Shown here: positions 1-7,867 of the stretch, in pieces
Numbering within the stretch: the first letter of the stretch is position 1
Layout: every line of letters begins with the position of its first letter
Made by a program: the position numbers and the translations under genes
The notes under the pieces: model-generated
The model's database searches: none
The model's input: the letters and a program-made list of their open reading frames with translations, nothing else
Told to the model about the DNA's origin: nothing
Assembly (NCBI RefSeq): GCF_000428945.1
Contig: NZ_AUAX01000004.1
Location: 310,001-374,000, forward strand
Direction: 5' to 3'
From: Hamadaea tsunoensis DSM 44101
GTDB lineage: Bacteria; Actinomycetota; Actinomycetes; Mycobacteriales; Micromonosporaceae
Length of the DNA: 64,000 nt

Positions 1-113
1 GGCGGCAGGGCGTCGCGGGTGGCCGCCGCCCTCGCCCGCAACGCGTCCAGCGAGTAGACGTACGCGCACACCGGCCGCCCGGCCCCGGCCAATGCTTCCA
101 CAACCTCACGCAT
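1..113 (-). CDS. type III PLP-dependent decarboxylase, N-terminal fragment (cut by window edge)
   Basis: Only the first 37 codons are inside the window. Reading from the ATG at 113 the protein begins MREVVEALAGAGRPVCAYVY and continues SLDALRARAAATRDALP. The 'P-V-x-A-Y-V-Y-x-L-D-A-L-R' pattern is the N-terminal strand and helix of fold-III PLP enzymes such as diaminopimelate and ornithine decarboxylases. Its start overlaps the stop of the upstream siderophore synthetase by 8 nt (ATGCGTGA), so the genes are translationally coupled. Staphyloferrin B-type NIS clusters carry such a decarboxylase, which makes a diamine building block; that role is inferred from context. The active-site lysine lies outside the window, so activity cannot be judged. 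Confidence 0.72.
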   Translation of the reverse strand, partial: MREVVEALAGAGRPVCAYVYSLDALRARAAATRDALP

Positions 114-1545
114 GCAGCGGATTCTCCATCGGCACGTAGACGTCACCTGACCGCACTCCTGGCGGCTCGCGCAAGCGCTCCCCGGCGGCGGCCAGCCGCA
201 TCCGGACCAGGGCCTTGTGCGGGACCGTCGGCGCGGTGAAGAACGCGTGATCGGCCTTGGCCGCGACCGGCGCGTACGCGGCCAGCCCTTCGTAGGTCTC
301 GTCGACGATGCCGCGTACCGGCGCCCAGGCGTCGGGTCCGAGGCCGAGGGCGTGCACCACGTCGCCGAGGTGCGCCTGGAACGCGGTGTACGCGACCTTC
401 GCCAGCAGCACGTTCTCGTCCTCGGTGCCGACGACCGAGCCGGGCCACAGGTCGAGGCGTACGCCCGCGTCGGCGAGCCGCCCGGCGTGCAGCCGCAGCC
501 CGGCGAGGTCGCGCAGGATCAGCCGGTGCGGAACTCCGCCGAGGAAGGTCACGATGCAGTTCTGCAGGTGCGCTTCGAGTCCCACTCCGAACCGCGTGAC
601 CATCCCGAGCACCGGCGGCAGCACCAGACGCGCGTACGCGGCCAGGAACTCGTGCGGCGTGCGGCCCGAGCGGCGCCGCAGCAGCTCCGCGACGGTCAGT
701 CCGGTGATGGGGCAGGTCTGCGCGAGAGCGATCGCCGGCACCGCCTGCTCGCCGGGGGCCATCGCGGGCATCGGCTCGCGCAGGATCGCCGACAGGTCCC
801 GGCCGTTGCCCAGGTTCGACGCGGCCCCGGCCGGCTCGCCCAGCAGGCGTACCCGGTCGCCGCCGCACTCCGCCAGCAGCCGGGGCAGCTGCGCGGACAG
901 CATCGGGCCGTTGCGCGTACTGGCGATGGAGATGGTCCGCCGGGTCGAGGTGATCTGCACGTCCAGCGACAGCTTCAGGTAGGCGTCGAGCTCCGGCACC
1001 CACAGCGTCCGCACCGCCGCGGTCACCTTCGCCGGCATCTCCCGCTCCAGCACGGGCAAGCCGTAGCGGTCGCGTACCACCGCCAGCTGCCAGGCGTGCA
1101 CCGGCCGGGCCACCAGCCCGCGCGGGGCGCTCACCCCGAACCGCTCGCCCAGATCGTCGCCGACGGAACCTTCTTCGGGTACGCCGACGAAGCCGACCGT
1201 CGTCCCATCGCTCTCCAGGTCGTGCGCCTCGGCGTCGGCGATCGTCCAGCCGAGCCGTGTCCGGCCGCACGGATGCAGGTTGTGGCCCTCCGTGGCCAGC
1301 TGCTCCAGGCGTACGACGGAATCGTGGGCGAGAACGAGGACGTCCGCGGCGCCCGACCCGCGGGCCTCGGCATCGGCCACGGCCCGGCGGCGGTACGCGA
1401 GCGCCAGCTTCTCCTCGGCGTCGGCGATCTCGGCGAGGAAGCCGGGGGAGGCCTCGACCTCGGCCCGGGCGAGACCCTCGCGGCGCAGTGCCGCGGCGAG
1501 CTTGTCCTGGACGGTCTGGTGGGCTCGCAGCCGGTCGTCGTTCAT
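106..1545 (-). CDS. IucA/IucC family NIS siderophore synthetase (downstream copy)
   Basis: A 479-residue ATP-dependent ligase of the NRPS-independent siderophore family, which joins a carboxylate such as citrate to an amine or alcohol through an acyl-adenylate. Family landmarks are visible: HP at residues 91-92 followed by GRTRLG, the segment KLSLDVQITSTRR at about 191-203, and EAHLQN at 324-329 in the nucleotide/metal-binding half. The ATG at 1545 shares its A with the TGA of the upstream synthetase (TGATG), which fixes the start; the reading frame stays open further upstream but only as a meaningless extension inside the neighbour. The product siderophore cannot be deduced from this gene alone. 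Length is shorter than the usual 570-600 residues, so a reduced N-terminal region is likely. Confidence 0.9.
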   Translation of the reverse strand: MNDDRLRAHQTVQDKLAAALRREGLARAEVEASPGFLAEIADAEEKLALAYRRRAVADAEARGSGAADVLVLAHDSVVRLEQLATEGHNLHPCGRTRLGWTIADAEAHDLESDGTTVGFVGVPEEGSVGDDLGERFGVSAPRGLVARPVHAWQLAVVRDRYGLPVLEREMPAKVTAAVRTLWVPELDAYLKLSLDVQITSTRRTISIASTRNGPMLSAQLPRLLAECGGDRVRLLGEPAGAASNLGNGRDLSAILREPMPAMAPGEQAVPAIALAQTCPITGLTVAELLRRRSGRTPHEFLAAYARLVLPPVLGMVTRFGVGLEAHLQNCIVTFLGGVPHRLILRDLAGLRLHAGRLADAGVRLDLWPGSVVGTEDENVLLAKVAYTAFQAHLGDVVHALGLGPDAWAPVRGIVDETYEGLAAYAPVAAKADHAFFTAPTVPHKALVRMRLAAAGERLREPPGVRSGDVYVPMENPLHA

Positions 1546-3149
1546 CACGCTCCCGCGAGTGGGTTGGGTACGGCGGTCCAGATGTCGTCGACGCTGCGCT
1601 CGGCCAGCCGCATCGCGGTGGTGGCCTTGAGCGGCAGCGGCCTGCCGAGCAGCGCCCGCTTGTCGGACTCGGCGACGTGTTCGAGGTGCTCGGCCACGAG
1701 CCGCCACAGCGCGGCCGGATCCGCGCCGTGCAGCGTCTCCAGCAGGTACGCCAGCCGGGCCAGGACGACCGCGAACAGCGACGCGAACGGCTTGGCCCGC
1801 AGCTCGTCCTCGTCGTCGGTGAGCAGGTCGCCCTGGATGACGGGCAGGCCGAGCCCGGCGGCGCGCAGCCTTCCCGGATGCAGCCGCACCCCGCCCACGT
1901 CGCGGTAGCCCGCCTCGGCCGGCCGCCCGTACGCGAGCCGGACGAGCAGGTTCTGGCCGTGCGCCTCCAGCCCGATGCCCCGGCCGAGCAGCGCCAGCAC
2001 GGGCGGCACCAGGACGTCGACGAGATCCCGCCAGAACGCCACCGGATGCCCGCCGTAGCCGGCCGACAGGATCTCGGCCAGCAGACCGGGTTCGGTGAGC
2101 GCGGCTACCGGTGCCCACACCTCGCCGGGACCGGGCAGCGGCGCGCGGCGCAACGCGACGGCCAGCATGGGATGCGGCGTGTTGTCGACGAGGACCGCCC
2201 CGGCGGCCACCTCCGGCAGCGCGCGCAGCGCGAGCCCGCCGGCGGCCAGGGCCAGCAGCTCGGTCACGCGCGGCCCGTTGTGCACGGCGGCGGGGGAGAC
2301 CTGGCGTACGGCGCTGGTCATCTGCACCGCCAGCGCCGTCTTGTAGTGCCGCGACGGATCGCCCACGCTCGCCATCGTGCGCAGCGACATCAGCGGCCGC
2401 GTCGTGACGAAGTCCTTCGTCGGGCGTACGCCGGCCGCGCGCAGCTGCTCGGCCAGGTGCTCGGCCTGCCACGGGTGCAGGGGCAGCCGCGGCGGCAGGC
2501 CCGCCCCGGTCGTCAGCCACCGGCCTCGGGGCACCTCCCAGATCGGCAGGTCGACGGTGGGCGCGTACTCCGGGGCGTACGCGAGGACGTCCAGAGTGGA
2601 CATCCCGACCCGGGCCCGGCAGCCGGGATGCAGCGGATGCCCGTCCACCACCGACTGCTCCAGGTACGCCAGCGCCTGCGGATCGCCCTGCAGCGCGCTC
2701 AACGGTCGCGGAGCGGGCGCGGCTGCCCGGGCCAGGGCCAGGTTGGCGACGCTGTTGGCCACCTCGGTACGCAGCCGGGCGGCGTACTCGCCGGGCAGCC
2801 GCAGCGCGTCGAGCAGTTCGGCCGGGTCGGCGTACGCGGTGCTCGGCCCGTCCGGCGTGGACTGGACGTGCACCCGCAGCTCCCGCCGGTCGGCGAACGG
2901 CTCGGTGGCGGGCCCGATCGCGCGGCGGCCGTCCGTCAGCTCGGTCAGCACGTCGTTGCCGATGCGGCGGTGGTCGCGTACGCCGGGGACGGGTTCGCGG
3001 CGCAGGGCCGTCCAGAGCCGGTTCATGATCGCGGCGCGGGCGCCGGGCAATGCTTCGTCGAAGGCGTCGACCAGTTCGGGCCGGTGCGTGGTGAGCACGG
3101 CGCGGGTCGCGGTGGCGTCAGGTGCGTCGGCGAGGTGCACGATCACCAT
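1545..3149 (-). CDS. IucA/IucC family NIS siderophore synthetase (first gene of operon)
   Basis: A 534-residue NIS synthetase, paralogous to the gene that follows it. Conserved elements are HPGCRAR at 174-180, the substrate-loop segment KTALAVQMTSAVR at 270-282 and EAHGQN at 395-400. Two synthetases in tandem suggest two successive condensations onto one carboxylate scaffold. The chosen start is ATG-GTG-ATC with AAGGG about 12 nt upstream; an out-of-frame ATG lies 7 nt earlier. The gene heads a minus-strand operon with the second synthetase and the PLP decarboxylase. The 200-bp region in front of it holds two direct repeats that look like an operator, but I could not fit a convincing iron box there. 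Confidence 0.9.
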   Translation of the reverse strand: MVIVHLADAPDATATRAVLTTHRPELVDAFDEALPGARAAIMNRLWTALRREPVPGVRDHRRIGNDVLTELTDGRRAIGPATEPFADRRELRVHVQSTPDGPSTAYADPAELLDALRLPGEYAARLRTEVANSVANLALARAAAPAPRPLSALQGDPQALAYLEQSVVDGHPLHPGCRARVGMSTLDVLAYAPEYAPTVDLPIWEVPRGRWLTTGAGLPPRLPLHPWQAEHLAEQLRAAGVRPTKDFVTTRPLMSLRTMASVGDPSRHYKTALAVQMTSAVRQVSPAAVHNGPRVTELLALAAGGLALRALPEVAAGAVLVDNTPHPMLAVALRRAPLPGPGEVWAPVAALTEPGLLAEILSAGYGGHPVAFWRDLVDVLVPPVLALLGRGIGLEAHGQNLLVRLAYGRPAEAGYRDVGGVRLHPGRLRAAGLGLPVIQGDLLTDDEDELRAKPFASLFAVVLARLAYLLETLHGADPAALWRLVAEHLEHVAESDKRALLGRPLPLKATTAMRLAERSVDDIWTAVPNPLAGA

Positions 3150-3348
3150 TGTTCATCACGACCCTTCCTAGGATGCCGTACGCGAAGCGCGCCAGTCGGC
3201 CCACTCCTGTGAGATAGCCTCCTAGGACGCCTTACGCGGTGCGCGCACCTGGGGAGAACCTAGAAGGAGCGCCTTCGGCGCACCGACTGATAGAAGCCCG
3301 GTTTTTGATCTTGATTTTCCGCCGCGGATCCGAGTTCCCGGCCGGAGC
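3150..3348 (-). promoter_or_regulatory. control region of the siderophore operon with two CCTAGGA-headed direct repeats
   Basis: This gap separates the operon from the stop of the minus-strand TSUP gene. It contains TAGGATGCCGTACGCGAAGC at 3169 and TAGGACGCCTTACGCGGTGC at 3223; over 23 nt the repeats match at 19 positions and lie 54 nt apart, about five helical turns. Each is headed by the palindrome CCTAGG, and a third partial CCTAGA occurs near 3259. A small GCGCC-TTC-GGCGC hairpin follows. The arrangement suggests a regulator binding cooperatively on one DNA face. A DtxR/IdeR box would be expected for an iron-regulated operon, but the sequence fits that consensus poorly. Confidence 0.4.
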
Positions 3349-4113
3349 TCAGCCGAACTGGTCGTAGCCCAGCTTGGCGACGAGCGACAGGACGACCACC
3401 AGCAGCACGATCCGGATGAACTTCGCGCCGCGCTTGAGGGCGACCCGCGCGCCGAGCTGCGCCCCGACGATGTTGCACGCCGCGAGCAGTACGCCCAGCG
3501 TCCAGTCGACGTGCCCGAAGACGCCGAACACGATGAGGGCGCCGAGGTTGGTGCCGACGTTGATCATCTTGGCCATGGCCGAGCCGTGCACGAAGTCGGC
3601 GCCGATGACGCCGGTGAACGCGAGCACGAGGAACGTCCCGGTGCCGGGTCCGATCGCGCCGTCGTAGAACGCGATGACCCCGCCGGCGAGCAGGATCATG
3701 GCGGCGACGCGTACGCGGGTCCGCTTCGCGGGGTCGGGGGCCAGCCCGAGCTGCGGGCGGAAGGTGACGAAGACCGCCACGCCGACGAGTACGGCCAGGA
3801 TCACCGGCCGGTACGCCCCGGCGGGCACCGAGCCGGCGAACAGCGCGCCGAGTCCGGCGGTGACGACGGCCAGTGCCGCGGCCGGCCGGGCGACCTTCCA
3901 GTCGATCCCGGTACGCCGCGCGTACGTGACGGCGGCCGAGGCGGTCCCGGCGATGGCGGTGAGCTTGTTGGTGCCGAGGATCGTCGGCAGGGGCAGCCCG
4001 GAGGCGAGCAGCATGGCGGGCAGGATGACGAGTCCGCCACCGCCCACGATGGCGTCGACGGCGCCGCCGGTGGTCGCGGCGGTCATGAGGAGGGCGAGCC
4101 CGGGGAGGTCCAC
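3349..4113 (-). CDS. TSUP (TauE/SafE) family anion exporter
   Basis: A 254-residue polytopic membrane protein with about seven or eight hydrophobic segments. The N-terminal GGAVDAIVGGGGLVILP and the later GxGxG-type stretch IGPGTGTFLVLAF are the paired signature loops of the TauE/SafE family, whose members move sulfite, sulfonates or other small organic anions. A conserved LGTNKL motif sits between the first helices. Start is GTG at 4113 with GGGAG about 11 nt upstream. It is transcribed toward the siderophore operon but is separated from it by 199 bp, so it is probably an independent unit. The substrate cannot be read from the sequence. Confidence 0.88.
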   Translation of the reverse strand: MDLPGLALLMTAATTGGAVDAIVGGGGLVILPAMLLASGLPLPTILGTNKLTAIAGTASAAVTYARRTGIDWKVARPAAALAVVTAGLGALFAGSVPAGAYRPVILAVLVGVAVFVTFRPQLGLAPDPAKRTRVRVAAMILLAGGVIAFYDGAIGPGTGTFLVLAFTGVIGADFVHGSAMAKMINVGTNLGALIVFGVFGHVDWTLGVLLAACNIVGAQLGARVALKRGAKFIRIVLLVVVLSLVAKLGYDQFG

Positions 4114-4205
4114 GGGCGGGGATTCTCCCTGCGGTACGCCGGTCCCGGAGGTGCTGTCCGTCCGGCTGTGATCACGTTCACGGCCGGCGGGCTATCGTGC
4201 CGTCC

Positions 4206-4958
4206 ATGGGGGAACCGCGGCCGGATCAGGCCTGGCTCGTACGCGTACTCGCGGCGCTGGTCGTCGTGCCGATCGGCCTGTCGCTGTGGCTGACGGATTG
4301 GTCGTCTTTGTGGCTGGGCACCTCGACGTGGCTAGGCACCTCGACCCTGAGGTTTCCGTGGTTTTCGGTGGCTGTGCTGACGGCCGTGGCCCTGCAGTTG
4401 CTCGGCCGGCGGTGGCCGCGGGCTCAGGCGAGCCTGGTCCTCGGGCCGGGGGAGTTGCGGGTGGGCGTCGCCTTGCCGACGGCGGTCCAGCCGGTGGCCT
4501 GGTGGGTCGTGGTCGCGACGGCGCTGTCGACGCCGAACTTCTTCACGGCGGTGTGGCTGGCGGCCGGGGTGTTCTTGGGGCTGATGGCGGTCCGGCTGGT
4601 GATGGTCCCGACCGCGCTGGTGATCTCCATGCGGGGTCTGGGCTATCGCCGCCTACTGGGATCGGCGCGGCTGATCCCGTGGGAGCAGATCGAGCGGGCG
4701 CAGGCGATGGGCCCGCCTCGTACGTCGCGGGCGTTTCTCTCGATGCGCTACGTGGAACTGCGACTGACGCCGGACGCCTGGCGTCGGAAGACGCCGGTCC
4801 TGCCGGAGGGTGTGGATGCCTGGTTCCTCGCCGATGTGATCGAGTACTACCGGCTGCGTCCGGAGGCGCGGACGGAGATCGGCACCCTGGACGGTTATCG
4901 CCGGATGACCGCCGCGCTCGCCGAGTGGTACCAGGAACAACCATCCGTCCGGCGGTGA
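4206..4958 (+). CDS. array paralogue 1: four-helix membrane protein with PH-like tail
   Basis: First of six tandem paralogues of unknown function. The 250-residue protein opens with the family signature GEPRPDQAWLVRVL, has hydrophobic segments at about 11-29, 51-67, 95-107 and 112-137, then a beta-rich soluble part (ALVISMRGLGYRR..LIPWEQIERA) and the shared C-terminal helix EYYRLRPEARTEIGTLDGYR. The 'GL..PWE.I' pattern recalls bacterial PH-like domains that follow membrane helices; this is my inference. An in-frame 18-bp tandem repeat doubles the motif WLGTST. ATG 4206 is preferred over the GTG at 4197 because it places the family signature at the N-terminus. Confidence 0.75.
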   Translation: MGEPRPDQAWLVRVLAALVVVPIGLSLWLTDWSSLWLGTSTWLGTSTLRFPWFSVAVLTAVALQLLGRRWPRAQASLVLGPGELRVGVALPTAVQPVAWWVVVATALSTPNFFTAVWLAAGVFLGLMAVRLVMVPTALVISMRGLGYRRLLGSARLIPWEQIERAQAMGPPRTSRAFLSMRYVELRLTPDAWRRKTPVLPEGVDAWFLADVIEYYRLRPEARTEIGTLDGYRRMTAALAEWYQEQPSVRR

Positions 4959-4992
4959 TCGTGAGCGCCGGGGTTCGGCTACCGTCCCCGCC

Positions 4993-5793
4993 GTGGGAGT
5001 TCCGCGCCGTGACCGAGCCTGGCTGGTACGCGTCCTCGGCCTGTCCATCATCGTCTTCCCGCCCGCGTTGATGCTGTGGCTGGTGGACTGGTCGGACCTC
5101 TGGACGCCGAGGCCGGTCCGGCATCTCCTCCTGTGGTGTCTGGTTCCGATAGCGGTCGCCGTGGTTCTGCCGATCGCTTCGGACTGGTGGGCGCGGCTGC
5201 CGCCGTCCCTGGTGGTACGCGCCGACCGGGGTGAGTTCCGGGTGCCGGACCGGCCCGTCACGACGGTCGGCCTTCTGCTGCTCGGCTTCGGCCTCGCGTT
5301 GTGTGTCGTCTCCACCGGGTATCCCTCGGGGGGACCGCTGGTCGTGAGTGCGTTGCCGATGGTCGTGGTGGTGTTCGTCGGCGCGTTGATGGCCGGGACC
5401 CCGGACTCGCTGGGTCTGTCGCCGCGGGGCCTGTGGTTGCGCTGGGGGCCGAGGCGCCCCCGCTGGTGGACGTGGGAGGAACTGGCGGACGTGACCGCCG
5501 AGGTGATGCCGCCCCGCCGCTGGTGGCAGCGGCGGGCCGTCACCGTCCGGCTGAGGCTTCCGTCGCAGCGTCGGCGGCTTCCGTGGAACGGGATCGAGGT
5601 GGACCTTCCGTTGAGCGGGGTCCGCGTGGATCCCCGGTTCCTCGCAACGGTCATCGAGTACTACCGGCTGCATCCTGAGGCCAGGGCCGGGATCGGCACT
5701 CTCGACGGCTACGAGCGGCTGTGCGCGGCCCTCGCGGAGTGGCCCGTACCGGCTACCGTGCCGAGCCATGGGGGCGTCGACGGTGCCCGGTGA
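4993..5793 (+). CDS. array paralogue 2: membrane protein of unknown function
   Basis: A 266-residue second copy, starting with GTG: MGVPRRDRAWLVRVLGL. Hydrophobic segments match those of copy 1, followed by a longer basic insert around residues 152-185 (many Trp and Arg), before IEYYRLHPEARAGIGTLDGY. The soluble part carries LGLSPRGLWLRWG..WWTWEEL, the same 'G-L-x-W-x-x-E' pattern seen in copy 1. It follows copy 1 by 34 nt and its 3' end overlaps the start of copy 3 by 26 nt, so the array is very likely one transcript. No catalytic motif is visible in any copy. Confidence 0.75.
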   Translation: MGVPRRDRAWLVRVLGLSIIVFPPALMLWLVDWSDLWTPRPVRHLLLWCLVPIAVAVVLPIASDWWARLPPSLVVRADRGEFRVPDRPVTTVGLLLLGFGLALCVVSTGYPSGGPLVVSALPMVVVVFVGALMAGTPDSLGLSPRGLWLRWGPRRPRWWTWEELADVTAEVMPPRRWWQRRAVTVRLRLPSQRRRLPWNGIEVDLPLSGVRVDPRFLATVIEYYRLHPEARAGIGTLDGYERLCAALAEWPVPATVPSHGGVDGAR

Positions 5794-6472
5794 TCCGCGG
5801 CCGGACCGAGTGTGGGTGGTTCGTGTCCTGTCCGTGTCCACCGTGGTCGCGGCCGTCGGCGTCGTGGTTCTGACGTTGCTGCCGCCGCGTACGGCGGTGG
5901 ACGCGTGGCGCGGGGCGACGATCGTCGGCATCCTCGTGCTGGCTCTGTTCGTCTTCGTGGCTCAGCGGACGTCGGCATGGACCGTGTCCGCTTTTCGCGT
6001 GCTACCGGATGCGGCGGAGTTCCGGGTGGGGATGAGGCCCGTGGGGGCCGCGTTCCCGCTGATCCTCGTGCTGCTCCTGGGCGCGGGCGTGGCGGGGATG
6101 ACATGGCCGACGGGCGGCTGGCGTCTGCTGTGGCTTCTGTTCCTGGCCGTCCCGGTCTGGCTCGTCGTCGGCTTCGGATCGAGTCCGTCGGTGGGGGCGC
6201 TGACCCCGGCGGGGCTGAAGGTTTCGCCCGGCCTCGGCCGCGTACGGACCTACGGCTGGGATGAGGACCTCACGGCGCCGACGCGCCTGCTGTGCACCGG
6301 CGACGTGTATCCGGACTTCGTCCGCGCGGCCGTCGACTACTACCGCACCTTCCCGGAGTTCCGGGACCGCATCGGCGACCCGGCGGAGCATCGCCGGCTG
6401 TACGCCGAGGTCGTGTCCGCGTACGCGCGGGGCCGGCAGGCGGATGTCGCACATCTCATGGGGGACGACTGA
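5768..6472 (+). CDS. array paralogue 3: membrane protein of unknown function
   Basis: A 234-residue copy beginning MGASTVPGDPRPDRVWVVRV, so the family signature is shifted about six residues inward. Helices are predicted at roughly 20-38, 50-66, 92-112 and 118-136; the PH-like strand region is TPAGLKVSPGLGRVRTYGWD. The C-terminal helix is DYYRTFPEFRDRIGDPAEHR, and the protein ends VAHLMGDD, a tail not present in copies 1 and 2. An alternative GTG start at 5783 would shorten the overlap with copy 2. Its stop codon shares an A with the start of copy 4 (TGATGG). Confidence 0.74.
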   Translation: MGASTVPGDPRPDRVWVVRVLSVSTVVAAVGVVVLTLLPPRTAVDAWRGATIVGILVLALFVFVAQRTSAWTVSAFRVLPDAAEFRVGMRPVGAAFPLILVLLLGAGVAGMTWPTGGWRLLWLLFLAVPVWLVVGFGSSPSVGALTPAGLKVSPGLGRVRTYGWDEDLTAPTRLLCTGDVYPDFVRAAVDYYRTFPEFRDRIGDPAEHRRLYAEVVSAYARGRQADVAHLMGDD

Positions 6473-7122
6473 TGGCACCTGGTGATCCTGTTCCGGACCG
6501 CACCTGGCAGGTACGCCTTCTGGCGCTGCTGGCGTTCGTGCCGGCCGTAGTCGCGATGACGCTGGTCGTCGCGGATGTCAAGGTGGTGTCCGTCGAGACG
6601 TGGCGGCTGCTGGTGCCGTTGCCGCTGGTGGCGATGGTGGTCCAGTTCCTGGCGGTTCTCGTCCTGACGAGCCGTGGGCGTGGACCGGCGGCTTTCGCGG
6701 TGTCGGCGGCGGGTGAGTTCCGGCTGCGGGTCCGGCCGGTCGTCGCCTGCGCGTTCCTGCCCTGGGCGGTCGGGAACTGCCTGGAGCTGTTCCATCCGGA
6801 CTGGGGTGACGCCCTGACCCGCGGGGCGGTCGTGTCGCTCGTGGGCGTGTGTACGGTGTCGGCTCTGCTGGCGTTGGTGGCTCCGGTCGCGGTGGCGCTG
6901 TCGCCCGAGGGTGTACGGCTGTTCCGGGGGCGGGTGATGCCGTGGGACGCGCCGGTCGTGCCGCCGATGGGCCTGCTGCGCTGGGCAGACGTGAACCGCA
7001 TGTTCCTGGCGGATGCGATCTTGTATTACCGGGCGCATCCGGAGTTCCGTTCCGAGATCGGCACCCCCGCCGAGCACCGCCGCCTCTACGCCGTCCTCGT
7101 ATCTGCCCGGGTGTCCGCATGA
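6472..7122 (+). CDS. array paralogue 4: membrane protein of unknown function
   Basis: A 216-residue copy starting MAPGDPVPDRTWQVRL. It has the same four hydrophobic segments, a PH-like stretch SPEGVRLFRGRVMPWDAPVV and the C-terminal signature YYRAHPEFRSEIGTPAEHR. The start is fixed by the TGATG overlap with copy 3. Copy 5 repeats its first 16 residues without a change and almost all of its last 40, so copies 4 and 5 are the most recent duplicates in the array. Its stop overlaps the ATG of the short scar reading frame that follows. Confidence 0.75.
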   Translation: MAPGDPVPDRTWQVRLLALLAFVPAVVAMTLVVADVKVVSVETWRLLVPLPLVAMVVQFLAVLVLTSRGRGPAAFAVSAAGEFRLRVRPVVACAFLPWAVGNCLELFHPDWGDALTRGAVVSLVGVCTVSALLALVAPVAVALSPEGVRLFRGRVMPWDAPVVPPMGLLRWADVNRMFLADAILYYRAHPEFRSEIGTPAEHRRLYAVLVSARVSA

Positions 7123-7196
7123 CGGGGCCGGCCGATTACCCGACATCCGACCGCACTCGGCAGACGAGCGTCGCGCATCTCATGGAGAACGACTGA
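7119..7196 (+). pseudogene. 25-codon remnant of a paralogue-3 tail between copies 4 and 5
   Basis: The only sequence between copies 4 and 5 is an open frame of 25 codons, ending TSVAHLMEND. Copy 3 ends DVAHLMGDD, and both are followed at once by the identical overlap TGATGGCACCTGGTGATCC. The simplest reading is that the duplicated unit ran from the last codons of copy 3 through copy 4, leaving this stub in front of copy 5. The frame is intact, with an ATGA overlap at its start and a TGATG overlap at its end, so it may still be translated and couple translation of copies 4 and 5. I do not assign it a function. Confidence 0.55.
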
Positions 7197-7867
7197 TGGC
7201 ACCTGGTGATCCCGTACCCGACCGCACCTGGCAGGTACGCCTGCCGGCCTTGCTGGCGCTCGTTCCGATCGTCGGTGCCGTGTTCCTCGTCGGGGCGGAG
7301 GTCGAGGTGTCCCGGCCCGTCTGGGCTGGTCTGGCCTTCCTGTCGGTGCTGATGATCTTCGTTCAGCTCGCGGCGTTCGTGCAGCTGGCGGGTCGGCGGA
7401 ACGGTCCCGCGGCGTTCATCGCGGTGGAGAAGGCCAGACAGTTCCGGGTCCGGGTCCGGCCGATCGCCGCCTGGATGCTGGTGCCGTTTGGGGTGTACAC
7501 CTGCCTCCAGCTGATGCACCCGGGCTACTGGGATGGTGCGGATCTCGTGGACGTGCTGATGCGGGCGGCCTATGTCGTGTTGGCGGGTGCGGCGGTGCTT
7601 CCAGCGTTGGCGGCGTTGCTGCGCCCGTTCAGAGTGGTGCTGACTCCCGAAGGCGTCCGAACCGGTCTTGCCGCGCGGGTCACGCCGTGGGATGCGGCGG
7701 TCGTCCGTCCGGCGGGGTTGGTGCGCTGGCCGGATGTGCATCCAACGTTCCTGGCGGATGCGATCTTGTACTACCGGACGCATCCGGAGTTCCGTTCCGA
7801 GATCGGCACCCCCGCCGAGCACCGCCGCCTCTACGCCGCGCTCGTCGCCGCCCGCATTCCCGCATGA
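7196..7867 (+). CDS. array paralogue 5: membrane protein of unknown function
   Basis: A 223-residue near-duplicate of copy 4. N-terminus MAPGDPVPDRTWQVRL is identical and the C-terminal helix is YYRTHPEFRSEIGTPAEHR. The middle has diverged much more than the ends, which is unusual for a simple recent duplication and could reflect gene conversion at the ends or selection on the middle. The PH-like stretch TPEGVRTGLAARVTPWDAAV is retained. Start and stop are each shared with the neighbours through 1-4 nt overlaps. Confidence 0.75.
   Translation: MAPGDPVPDRTWQVRLPALLALVPIVGAVFLVGAEVEVSRPVWAGLAFLSVLMIFVQLAAFVQLAGRRNGPAAFIAVEKARQFRVRVRPIAAWMLVPFGVYTCLQLMHPGYWDGADLVDVLMRAAYVVLAGAAVLPALAALLRPFRVVLTPEGVRTGLAARVTPWDAAVVRPAGLVRWPDVHPTFLADAILYYRTHPEFRSEIGTPAEHRRLYAALVAARIPA

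Noticed and set aside
1546-2520. N-terminal extension giving an 804-residue protein that ends at 106
   Set aside because: The extra part is Arg/Ala/Gly filler in the wrong frame of the upstream synthetase. The real gene starts at ATG 1545, where family similarity begins and the TGATG overlap occurs.
1257-3212. 651-codon open frame on the plus strand opposite the siderophore synthetase
   Set aside because: Composition is Arg/Gly/Gln/Val without any domain, as expected for the mirror of a GC-rich gene with G/C third positions. The minus-strand protein is a clear family member.
3205-3240. Iron box (DtxR/IdeR site) before the siderophore operon
   Set aside because: The best stretch, near AGGAGGCTATCTCAC on the minus strand, lacks the two central T positions and one arm of the consensus.
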